This document shows positions 7,535 to 14,252 of a stretch of DNA of 14,832 nucleotides, piece after piece. How positions within the stretch are numbered: position 1 is the first letter of the stretch; every line of letters begins with the position of its first letter. Source of the stretch: JBALVO01 sp036961445 (GTDB taxonomy: Bacteria > Pseudomonadota > Gammaproteobacteria > Pseudomonadales > Halieaceae); NCBI GenBank assembly GCA_036961445.1, contig JBALVO010000092.1, forward strand, positions 1-14,832, read 5' to 3'. The notes below the pieces were generated by a model that saw nothing but the letters and a program-made list of their open reading frames with translations, ran no database searches and had not been told where the DNA came from. A program made the position numbers and the translations under genes.

Positions 7535-8685
7535 CAGAATATCGACGCCGGGTCGGCGGCACGCACTTTGCGCAAGGCCAGTAAAGCAGAAAAAACACAC
7601 ATCGCAACGGTAATCCCCAATACGAACAATGCGCGGGAGGAATTCATAACCAGCTCAATCATCAATGCATCGCTGGCCAGGGTATACAGGTACATAGACA
7701 GCATCAGACCGGGAATAAACCCCACTATCGCCAAAATCACTGCCTGCTGTATCACTACAGTACTCAGGAAAAAATTTGAATAGCCCATAGCCTTGAGCGT
7801 TGCGTACTCGGCAATGTGGTCACTAACGTCGGCAAAGAGAATCTGGTAGACAATAATACTGCCGACCACCAGGCCTATCAAAATACCAAATCCAAATACA
7901 TAACCTATGGGCGTATTGGTCGCCCAGTAGTCGACCTCTTTCTGGATAAATTCGGCCTTGTCATAGACCTGCACATCTCTTGGCAGGTAGCTTTTCAGCA
8001 TGCGCTTGGCCTCCGCTATATCGGCATTTTTATGCAGACGGATCAAGCCCACGTCTATCACCCCCATGCTGCGACCCGGGAAAATTCTGAGAAAATTATC
8101 GGTGCCGGCAATTACCGTACCGTTGATACCAAAAGAAGGCCCCATCGGAAACAGCCCACGAACCTCGGCTTTATGGCCATTAATCTCTATTGTGTGCACC
8201 CCCTTGTCAGCCAGAATATCAGCCACAGGACCAAATTCCGGCCGAGCACGCGCATCAAACAAGACATAATTTTCCATCTTGAGCGTGTCCAGTTGATCCT
8301 GTATTGCAGGCAATTTGAAAATACTAACGGCCGGATCAAAGCCAATAACAAACAGGTCCCGGGTATCACCTGAATCAACGTCCTTCCACAGACCATGCTG
8401 CAGATAGACTGGCTGCACGGACTCTACTTGCTCAAGTGAAAGGGCCTGGTACAGACGCCGTGAGGTAAAGGACTTGGAACCGATAACGGACACCGTCTCG
8501 GGGCTGATTAATGCCAGATCGTATACCCAGTGCCGATGCATTCGGACACCACTATCGAACATGGCCTCACGAAAGCCAATTTGCATCAAGATCAGGGAAA
8601 CGGCAAAGCTGACACCAAGCACAGCGACAGTGAAGCGAATTTTTTCATGCTTCAGCAGCGCCCAGCCCAAAAATATATCAGACAA
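7534..8685 (-). CDS. devC: DevC-type ABC exporter permease
   Basis: This is the inner-membrane permease of a DevBCA-type tripartite exporter, 383 residues, with the MacB/FtsX topology. TM1 is at about 16-38 (the FTVAVLGVSFAVSLILMQIGF stretch is typical of DevC). A large periplasmic domain (about 45-255) follows, then TM2 about 260-284, the coupling segment EYATLKAMGYS (293-303), TM3 about 308-337 and TM4 about 352-372. The start is a TTG at 8685. GGAGG, placed at the end of the preceding adaptor gene, lies 8 bases before it, and no ATG near the N-terminus would keep TM1. The gene follows the adaptor gene by 3 bases and overlaps the ATPase gene by 1, so the three should be made in fixed proportion. 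Cyanobacterial DevC exports heterocyst glycolipids. Proteobacterial members have no agreed substrate, so none is proposed. Confidence 0.9.
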   Translation of the reverse strand: MSDIFLGWALLKHEKIRFTVAVLGVSFAVSLILMQIGFREAMFDSGVRMHRHWVYDLALISPETVSVIGSKSFTSRRLYQALSLEQVESVQPVYLQHGLWKDVDSGDTRDLFVIGFDPAVSIFKLPAIQDQLDTLKMENYVLFDARARPEFGPVADILADKGVHTIEINGHKAEVRGLFPMGPSFGINGTVIAGTDNFLRIFPGRSMGVIDVGLIRLHKNADIAEAKRMLKSYLPRDVQVYDKAEFIQKEVDYWATNTPIGYVFGFGILIGLVVGSIIVYQILFADVSDHIAEYATLKAMGYSNFFLSTVVIQQAVILAIVGFIPGLMLSMYLYTLASDALMIELVMNSSRALFVLGITVAMCVFSALLALRKVRAADPASIF

Positions 8686-8688
8686 GGA

Positions 8689-9507
8689 TCAGGCCTCCAG
8701 TATCACCTCGACTTGTAAATTGGTCAGGTCCGCGGCCCGTTCACTATCGTCCAGGCGAATCTCAACCTCTACCACCCTGGCATCCGCCCGGGAAACCGGA
8801 TCCGTAGCCAACGCTTCCATCTTGCCAACCTTCAAGCCTATGCGCTCTACCTTGCCGGTAAGGGGCTCTCCAAGGGCAGGACTAGAAGCTGTGGCATGCT
8901 GCCCAACATTAACCCTGCCGATATCTGTCTCGTAAACCTCGGCAATAACATACATCTCGCTGGTACGTCCAAGCTCCACAATACCCCTGAGGCCAACCCT
9001 TTCTCCCTCACGCGCATGGACGGCAATCACGCGGCCGGTAATAGGTGATTTGACCCGGGTTCTATCCAACATGGCCTTGGCTTGTGAAACCTCCGCCTGA
9101 GCGATAATGACCTTTAGTTCCAGCGCGTCGCTTTCAGCGGCAGATACCATCCGTTTCGCTTTTAAGCGCTGGTTGCGCTCCAATTCACTCTTGGCATTTG
9201 CCAACTGCGCTTGCGCGCGCTTCAGGTCTGCGCTCTTGAGGCCTACATCATCCAGTTCGGCAATAACCTGCCCCTGCTTTACCTCGTCGCCTACGTTCAC
9301 CATTAGAGCCGCCACCACGGCAATAGGACCAGAGGGGCCTGCGATAGCATATAGTCCGTCTTTAGGTTCAATACGTCCCCTGGCAGCAACCGCCTTGGGG
9401 GTATTGGACTGGCTTATTGCGGGCACAGGCTCAGCCATTACCAGCACTGGCGCAAGCAATGCTGTCACTTGAAAAAGCAGGCACAAGCCCGTTCTCTTGA
9501 TTTGCAT
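8689..9507 (-). CDS. devB: DevB-type periplasmic adaptor (HlyD/membrane-fusion family)
   Basis: This adaptor bridges the inner-membrane exporter to an outer-membrane channel. The 272 residues comprise an N-terminal signal or anchor segment (8-25), the first half of a barrel-sandwich (lipoyl-like) domain about 45-88 (VNVGDEVKQGQVIAELDD), a short helical hairpin about 91-150, the second lipoyl half (VKSPITGRVIAVHAREGERV, about 152-171), a beta-barrel domain (about 185-225) and a final segment with DPVSRADARVVEVEIRLDD (236-254), which resembles the DevB subfamily signature. The hairpin is short compared with HlyD or AcrA. The first gene of a devB-devC-devA operon, it is separated from devC by 3 bases. 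No TolC-like gene is in the window, so a shared channel encoded elsewhere is likely. The ribosome binding site is weak (AAGG, 12 bases before the ATG). Confidence 0.9.
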   Translation of the reverse strand: MQIKRTGLCLLFQVTALLAPVLVMAEPVPAISQSNTPKAVAARGRIEPKDGLYAIAGPSGPIAVVAALMVNVGDEVKQGQVIAELDDVGLKSADLKRAQAQLANAKSELERNQRLKAKRMVSAAESDALELKVIIAQAEVSQAKAMLDRTRVKSPITGRVIAVHAREGERVGLRGIVELGRTSEMYVIAEVYETDIGRVNVGQHATASSPALGEPLTGKVERIGLKVGKMEALATDPVSRADARVVEVEIRLDDSERAADLTNLQVEVILEA

Positions 9508-9566
9508 ATCGTGATTCAGCCTTTATTATTTTTCAAATCTGCTCGGAGTATGCTCGCAATATCAAG

Positions 9567-9596
9567 ATAATGCACACCTCTGGCCACAACAGCCAA
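9567..9596 (-). promoter_or_regulatory. Candidate promoter of the devBCA operon
   Basis: On the minus strand, TTGGCT (9591-9596) and CATTAT (9567-9572) are spaced by 18 bases, each matching 4 of 6 consensus positions. Initiation would fall about 50 bases before the devB start. It lies just after the terminator of the upstream kinase operon, so a separate promoter is expected here. The match is moderate. Confidence 0.35.
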
Positions 9597-9611
9597 TGTA
9601 GGAGACAGCGC

Positions 9612-9668
9612 AAAAAAACCCGGCTCGATTCAGGAAGAGAACTGAGACAGTATGAAGCGAGTTCCGGG
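9612..9668 (-). terminator. Rho-independent terminator of the kinase/TonB_C-like operon
   Basis: On the minus strand, CCCGG-aa-CTCG (9658-9668) pairs with CGAG-CCGGG (9619-9627), a 9-bp GC-rich stem with a 2-base bulge and a roughly 30-base loop. A run of seven T (9612-9618) follows directly. The 5' arm and loop lie within the last codons of the TonB_C-like gene, whose stop is at 9630-9632. It separates that operon from devBCA. Confidence 0.6.
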
Positions 9669-10706
9669 CTTACCGGCAACATCCAATTTACAGTAGTTCA
9701 TGCCCACCGGAATAGTCCAGCGTTCGTATGACGGGTACGGCAGCTGAACATCTCTGCCGGCGCAGATAAGGAACACCGCATTTATGGTGCCTTTTACCTG
9801 GCTAATCGCAAATGTATCGCGGGACAAGCCTGTTTTCCAGGACCCGGGTCCATCGCGATAAATAGGTACCAGCTCTCCTGACACCGTCACCTCAGGCGTA
9901 GCAATAAACCTGGCTTCTGCTTCCGTGTAGGCTGCTGCAGCGCGAACGGCAATCTCCGAGCCCGCACCGTCTGCTTGAATTTTAGTGAGCGTAGTTGCCG
10001 CATCTGCCAACATCATGCGCTCGAGCTGCAGCGTCTGGATACGTTCCAGGATCGACAGGTATTGACCGGGTTCGATATAGTGATGCTTAAAGTTGTTTTT
10101 CCGCGCCAGGGACTGCAATTCAACCGCCCGTCCCAGGTGTTGCAGCTCTGCTGCATAGTCTTCCCAGCGAGTGGCCAGGGACGCAGCCAAAATCTGGAAC
10201 TTAACCTCTTCAAATGCGTTGCGCCCGGGCAAGTCCTTGAGTATCGCAGCTTGATCAAACGCCGCATCATAATCCTCTTGCTTAAAATGAGCCCAGGCGG
10301 TCTGGTAAATCTCACTGAAGCGAGGGGACATCTCACGGGGAAGGTCAAGAATCCAGGTGAATACCACTGGATCGGCGCTAACTTTTACCGGATTTCCATT
10401 GCGGGTAGCCGGCTTGAATCGCATCATACCGAGCTTGCCCAACACCGCATTCTCGACTCTGGTCACGCCATTTGAGCTGCGAATCTGCGCATTCACAACA
10501 CTTCCACTGGCATCAATATCGTAGGTATAGACCAGCCAGGCATCATCCTGGTAGGTAGAGCCCAAACTTATAGTGGCTGATTGCGGATTAAGGTTTTGCG
10601 GCGGCGAAAAGCCGGCAGCCACAACGGTAGAACTGACAAGGAATAGAAAGCCAGGCAGCAACCCGCGAAGAAAAAAACCGATTGAGCGTCTATAGTCTGT
10701 AACCAT
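9630..10706 (-). CDS. Periplasmic protein with TonB C-terminal-like domain and helical repeats
   Basis: The 358 residues begin with a signal peptide (basic RR at 6-7, hydrophobic 11-30, likely cut after VVAA). A TonB_C-like fold follows at about 55-120: a YTYDIDASGSVVNAQIRSS strand pair, then FKPATRNGNPVKV (97-109), the usual F-x-PA-x-x-x-G-x-PV pattern. Residues 130-265 are alpha-helical, with TPR-like features (AWAHFKQEDYDAAFDQA). The last 90 residues are beta-rich (VSGEL, WTIPVGMNYCKLDV, GTRFILSQF) and unrecognised. The usual TonB order is reversed: the domain sits right after the signal peptide, and the inner-membrane helix with Pro-rich spacer is absent. An energy-transducing role is therefore doubtful, and a binding or scaffold role is more likely. 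AGGGA lies 9 bases before the ATG. The gene follows the Ser/Thr kinase gene by 81 bases with no terminator between, so the two are probably co-transcribed. Confidence 0.75.
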   Translation of the reverse strand: MVTDYRRSIGFFLRGLLPGFLFLVSSTVVAAGFSPPQNLNPQSATISLGSTYQDDAWLVYTYDIDASGSVVNAQIRSSNGVTRVENAVLGKLGMMRFKPATRNGNPVKVSADPVVFTWILDLPREMSPRFSEIYQTAWAHFKQEDYDAAFDQAAILKDLPGRNAFEEVKFQILAASLATRWEDYAAELQHLGRAVELQSLARKNNFKHHYIEPGQYLSILERIQTLQLERMMLADAATTLTKIQADGAGSEIAVRAAAAYTEAEARFIATPEVTVSGELVPIYRDGPGSWKTGLSRDTFAISQVKGTINAVFLICAGRDVQLPYPSYERWTIPVGMNYCKLDVAGKPGTRFILSQFSS

Positions 10707-10787
10707 TGCGATTGTTCCCTAATCTGCGTGATCTGCGGATTTTACTCTACCTGGCCAGGCCCTACCATTGACGATTGCGCGCCAATC

Positions 10788-13058
10788 TTAATACGTTCCC
10801 AACCGCCTCCTACCGCCGGTTCTGGAAGATTCTATCTGCGACTCGAGCTCGTCCCAATCCACATCACCTGGCGCTACTTTCCTGCCCAGCGCAACCCAGG
10901 ACATGGCGCCGTCGTAATCCTTAGCGGCAAGTTGCTCCTGGGCTGATCGCAGGTAGGTGCCCTGCAGTTCCGTCCTGAGCTGCGTCACCACACCGAGTGA
11001 GGGGTGAGTCGTGGCCACATCGTCATAGGCCTGCTGTGCGGTAGCTGCCTCTCCGCTTTGTAATGCCTCGATTCCGCCTTGCGCAACTTCTATCGCTTGT
11101 TGCTCCGCAACGGCAGCGACTTCTTGTGCCGCTGCTGCCTCAGCTTGTTTTTTCTCCCTGGCAGCGGCAGCTACCGCTGCTTGCTGCTTCTCTACCGCCT
11201 GCTTATCTTGCCAGGCTTGTTCCAATGCCGGCAGTTCTTCCTGCGCGCCTGTAACTGCTTCTTGCCCGGGAATAAGTTCATCAGCTGAGGCCAGAATCTC
11301 TCCCGCCATGGCAAAATCTCCGGTGGCAGCAGCTGCCTCGGCCCCATCCAGGTAATAATCCAGCAACTCGGATATGCCTGAGTTCGCCGGGACATTCTCT
11401 GCGTCTACCGCCAGAACTTCCTGGTACAACCCCAGCAACTCAAATGCGAGAGATGGGTCTTCAGGAAATTGCGCTGCAAGCTCCGTGGCCTGCAACAAGC
11501 GCTCCTCGATGAAAGCCTGCTGTTCTTCCACCGCCTGGGCCTGCGCTTTCTCGGTGGCGATCAAATCGGCTTGTTGTTGCGCTTCAATGCGCTGGCCATC
11601 ACGCAGCTGAGTCAATTGCGATCTGTAAGCCGCCAGATTAGCGCCGTTACTGATATTCAAAGCATACTCCTCTATCAGCATACCCGCGGCGTCAGCATCT
11701 TCCTTGTTCAGAGCCTGCTCTATAGAGCTGCTGTAAAGTGCGCCAATTTTTTCAATGCCTTCATTGGCGGCGGCGTTCTGACCGTCGATCTTTAACACTT
11801 TATTAAAGGACTTGGCCGCAGCGGACAAATCATCCTTGTCGATAGCACTATACGCTGCGCCAATCTCGGTGGTGATAACCCGCAGGTTGTTACTGAAATC
11901 ACCCTGCTGCTTCTGCCAATAGCCGTAACCAAAGTAACCCAGCGAACCGACTACCACCGCTGCTACGATCACGCGAACCGCTAACGCACCAGCAGACGCC
12001 CGCCGCTGCCGCTGATGCATGCCACTAACAAGGCGCTCCCGTTGTTCAGTGCCCTCTAGTCGATAGGGCCTTGAGCCAGCCGCGCTGGACCCGCGAGTAA
12101 CCTGGGTGACATCGGACAGGAACGCTGTCGGGATGGGTGTCGTATCGGCACCGCCTCCACTGGCGGCACGCCCCGGCGTCGAGCCAGACTGAGACGCAAG
12201 TTGAGATTCGGACCGGGACTCTGGCTCCAGCGCAGGAGTCAGCACGGCATCGTTGGCGAAGTCTCTACCAGCCTCCACGAAAGCTGCATACATCTCGTGC
12301 CCAGTCTGGAAGCGATCATCAGCCTTTTTTGCCATCGCCTTATTAAAAAAGGCCTGGTATGCCACCAGCTCGCCGCTAAGCGTTGGAATATCTTCGGTAA
12401 GGTGCTTGACCGCGGTAGTGACCGCGGACTCGGATTGATAGGGCAGTGTCTTGGTGAGCATCTCGTAGCCAAGAATTGCCATGGCATACAGGTCAGAGCG
12501 CCCATCGACCTCCTCGCCCTTGGCTTGCTCCGGACTCATATAGCTGGGCGTACCAACCATTAATCCGGTCTGGGTCATTTGCGTACCCGAGTTCGCCGCC
12601 CTGGCTATGCCAAAATCGGTGAGTACAAAATCCCCGCGCGAGCGCAGCATGATATTGCTTGGCTTGATATCGCGATGCACATAGCCACGCCCGGATGCAT
12701 AATCCAGAGCATCGGTCATTTGCTGCATCACCTGATAAATGATGCTTTGCTGCATGGCCTTTTGAATCAAGTCATCGAGGTCCCCCGCAGACAAATATTC
12801 CATAGCGATATAGTTGAGCCCGTCAAAGCTGTTTACATCGTAGATCTGCAATATGTGGGGATGCGTGAGGCGCGCCGATATTCGAGCCTCCCGGATGAAC
12901 CTTTCAGAGAAGTTCTCATCGGAGTTCATCGCCGGATCCATTACTTTGACCGCTATCTCCCGATCGAGATTGAGATGCAAGGCGCGATATACGCTGGCCA
13001 TACCACCTCTTCCTACTCGCTCGTAGACTTCGTAACCCGGTAACTCAAAATCGGCCAT
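10788..13058 (-). CDS. Transmembrane Hanks-type Ser/Thr protein kinase (PpkA/PknB-like)
   Basis: The start at 13058 gives 756 residues beginning MADFELPGY, typical of the family. An ATG at 13079 would add seven, and neither has a clear ribosome binding site. Kinase domain about 9-265: glycine loop GRGGMASVY (16-24), Lys38, catalytic HRD with Asp130, Lys132 and Asn135, DFG (148-150), an activation loop rich in Thr (159, 162, 164, 170) and SPE (175-177). All are intact, so it should be active. A Ser/Thr/Pro-rich juxtamembrane linker (about 273-352) offers autophosphorylation sites. A single TM segment lies at about 360-381. The 370-residue C-terminal part, predicted periplasmic, has three related helical repeats (about 415-487, 543-613, 676-743) separated by Ala/Gln/Glu/Lys-rich coiled-coil stretches (488-523 and 613-661). 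It has no PASTA domains, unlike PknB. It is divergent from the PP2C gene and followed by the TonB_C-like gene. The substrates are unknown; the FHA protein is an obvious candidate. Confidence 0.93.
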   Translation of the reverse strand: MADFELPGYEVYERVGRGGMASVYRALHLNLDREIAVKVMDPAMNSDENFSERFIREARISARLTHPHILQIYDVNSFDGLNYIAMEYLSAGDLDDLIQKAMQQSIIYQVMQQMTDALDYASGRGYVHRDIKPSNIMLRSRGDFVLTDFGIARAANSGTQMTQTGLMVGTPSYMSPEQAKGEEVDGRSDLYAMAILGYEMLTKTLPYQSESAVTTAVKHLTEDIPTLSGELVAYQAFFNKAMAKKADDRFQTGHEMYAAFVEAGRDFANDAVLTPALEPESRSESQLASQSGSTPGRAASGGGADTTPIPTAFLSDVTQVTRGSSAAGSRPYRLEGTEQRERLVSGMHQRQRRASAGALAVRVIVAAVVVGSLGYFGYGYWQKQQGDFSNNLRVITTEIGAAYSAIDKDDLSAAAKSFNKVLKIDGQNAAANEGIEKIGALYSSSIEQALNKEDADAAGMLIEEYALNISNGANLAAYRSQLTQLRDGQRIEAQQQADLIATEKAQAQAVEEQQAFIEERLLQATELAAQFPEDPSLAFELLGLYQEVLAVDAENVPANSGISELLDYYLDGAEAAAATGDFAMAGEILASADELIPGQEAVTGAQEELPALEQAWQDKQAVEKQQAAVAAAAREKKQAEAAAAQEVAAVAEQQAIEVAQGGIEALQSGEAATAQQAYDDVATTHPSLGVVTQLRTELQGTYLRSAQEQLAAKDYDGAMSWVALGRKVAPGDVDWDELESQIESSRTGGRRRLGTY

Positions 13059-13107
13059 AACCTGGAAGGACACCATCATTAAAAAAAAAGAGCCGCTAGA
13101 TTACGAC

Positions 13108-13113
13108 ATTATC
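13108..13113 (-). promoter_or_regulatory. Possible second -10 box for the kinase gene
   Basis: GATAAT on the minus strand matches the -10 consensus at 5 of 6 positions, about 50 bases ahead of the kinase start at 13058. The -35 region at 16-17 bases is poor (TTTCAA or ATTTCA), so it would need an activator, or it is chance. Confidence 0.22.
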
Positions 13114-13189
13114 TACGCCGAATACAGTGTTGAAATCCATTTGCAAGCGATCCGGCGAGCGCCCTGAGTGTGGCGGACATCATGTAACT

Positions 13190-13195
13190 TATAAA
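13190..13195 (+). promoter_or_regulatory. Possible -10 box for the PP2C gene
   Basis: TATAAA on the plus strand matches 5 of 6 consensus positions and lies about 35 bases before the ATG at 13230. No good -35 lies 16-18 bases upstream, so the call is weak. If real, the phosphatase and kinase promoters overlap head to head within this 150-base region. Confidence 0.25.
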
Positions 13196-13206
13196 TGACG
13201 CGTGCA

Positions 13207-13215
13207 ATTATATCA
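13207..13215 (-). promoter_or_regulatory. Extended -10 promoter for the Ser/Thr kinase operon
   Basis: The minus strand reads TGATATAAT, a perfect extended -10 element (TG-n-TATAAT). Such promoters need little or no -35, and none is obvious here. Initiation near 13200 would give the kinase mRNA a leader of about 140 bases. An 8-base palindrome, CAGTACTG (13214-13221), overlaps the TG and could be a protein-binding site. No regulator is identified. Confidence 0.45.
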
Positions 13216-13229
13216 GTACTGTCTGTATT

Positions 13230-14165
13230 ATGGACGCCAATAACAGTGCCAAGCATCGCGACCGATTAATCTCAACAGTAGCCTCAATGACGAAATTTGC
13301 AGCGAGCTCCCACCCGGGCCGCAAACGTGACCACAACGAAGACTATTACAAGGTAGATACAGACCTTGGACTGTGGCTGGTTGCCGATGGGGTTGGTGGA
13401 CATGCAGATGGAGAGGTTGCTTCTCGTATTATTGGCGACACCGTCAGGCAGAAAGTAGCCGATGGGGTTGCGCTGGTCGACGGCGTACTGCATGCCCATG
13501 ACGCAGTACTGGAAGAAATAAGGCGTCGCGAGGGTGGCAACATGGGCTCGACCGTGGTGGCACTCAAACTTGACGGCGACGCCTACGAAGTCACCTGGGT
13601 GGGAGATAGTCGGGCCTACCTGTATGACGGAGAATTGACGCAGTTAACCCGGGACCACAACCCCGTGAGTGAACTCCTCCTGCGTGGTGTTATAACGGCC
13701 GAGCAAGCCGCCACACACCCTGATCGCCATGTGCTAAGTCAGTCTCTTGGCGTCTCGGATTCAATCAAGGTTAGTCCCGGGAGTGTTCGCGGACGCTTAA
13801 AACCAGGCCAGCAGATCATATTATGCAGCGATGGGCTGACAGATGAACTGGACGATGCCTCGATTGCTGCGCGAATGAGCGCCGAACCCACACCCAAAGA
13901 GCAGGTTAATTCATTGGTTAACGGGGCACTGCATGCCGGCGGTCGTGACAATGTAACCGTCGTGGTAATCGGCTCCCCTCCCCCGAGCGATCCCAAACAC
14001 GAGCATGCCTCAGAAAAACGCCGGAGCGTAGCCACCCAGGAAATGGCCGCTATCGATGACGACAACATGGCCGGGCACGCGCCCTCCCACGACACCAAGA
14101 TCTGGTTCTTACTTTCTGTTATGGGAGCGGTGGCGCTACTGTGGGTTTTGCTCAGAATTTTCTAA
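13230..14165 (+). CDS. PP2C-type Ser/Thr phosphatase with C-terminal membrane anchor (PppA/Stp1-like)
   Basis: This phosphatase removes phosphate from Ser/Thr, very likely opposing the divergent kinase. In the 311-residue reading the metal-binding and catalytic motifs are in the expected order: HPGRKRDHNEDYY (28-40), VADGVGGHADGE (51-62, Asp53), MGSTVV (105-110), WVGDSRAYLY (123-132), CSDGLTDEL (199-207, Asp201) and GRDNVTV (238-244, Asp240). No key residue is missing. After the domain come a polar linker (250-288) and a single hydrophobic helix, IWFLLSVMGAVALLWVLL (291-308), that ends the protein, so it is tail-anchored with the catalytic part in the cytoplasm. Most PppA/Stp1 homologues lack this anchor. 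The start is uncertain: Met20 (13287) aligns better with where the family begins, and neither ATG has a clear ribosome binding site. The gene converges on the FHA gene, with 87 bases between them. Confidence 0.93.
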   Translation: MDANNSAKHRDRLISTVASMTKFAASSHPGRKRDHNEDYYKVDTDLGLWLVADGVGGHADGEVASRIIGDTVRQKVADGVALVDGVLHAHDAVLEEIRRREGGNMGSTVVALKLDGDAYEVTWVGDSRAYLYDGELTQLTRDHNPVSELLLRGVITAEQAATHPDRHVLSQSLGVSDSIKVSPGSVRGRLKPGQQIILCSDGLTDELDDASIAARMSAEPTPKEQVNSLVNGALHAGGRDNVTVVVIGSPPPSDPKHEHASEKRRSVATQEMAAIDDDNMAGHAPSHDTKIWFLLSVMGAVALLWVLLRIF

Positions 14166-14252
14166 AGACACTGCATTTTCGCGCGCACATTAGTCACAGC
14201 GACAGGTCTGCAGGCTATTTATAAAAACAAAGTCGCTGGCAAACAGGCAAAC

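Noticed and set aside
7535..7600. The longer ATPase start with 22 extra N-terminal residues.
   Set aside because: Those codons lie entirely within the permease gene in another frame, lack similarity to the family N-terminus, and the TGATG junction gives a natural start at 7534.
9630..10706. A Tat signal on the TonB_C-like protein because of the Arg pair.
   Set aside because: The surrounding residues do not match the S-R-R-x-F-L-K pattern; it looks like an ordinary Sec signal.
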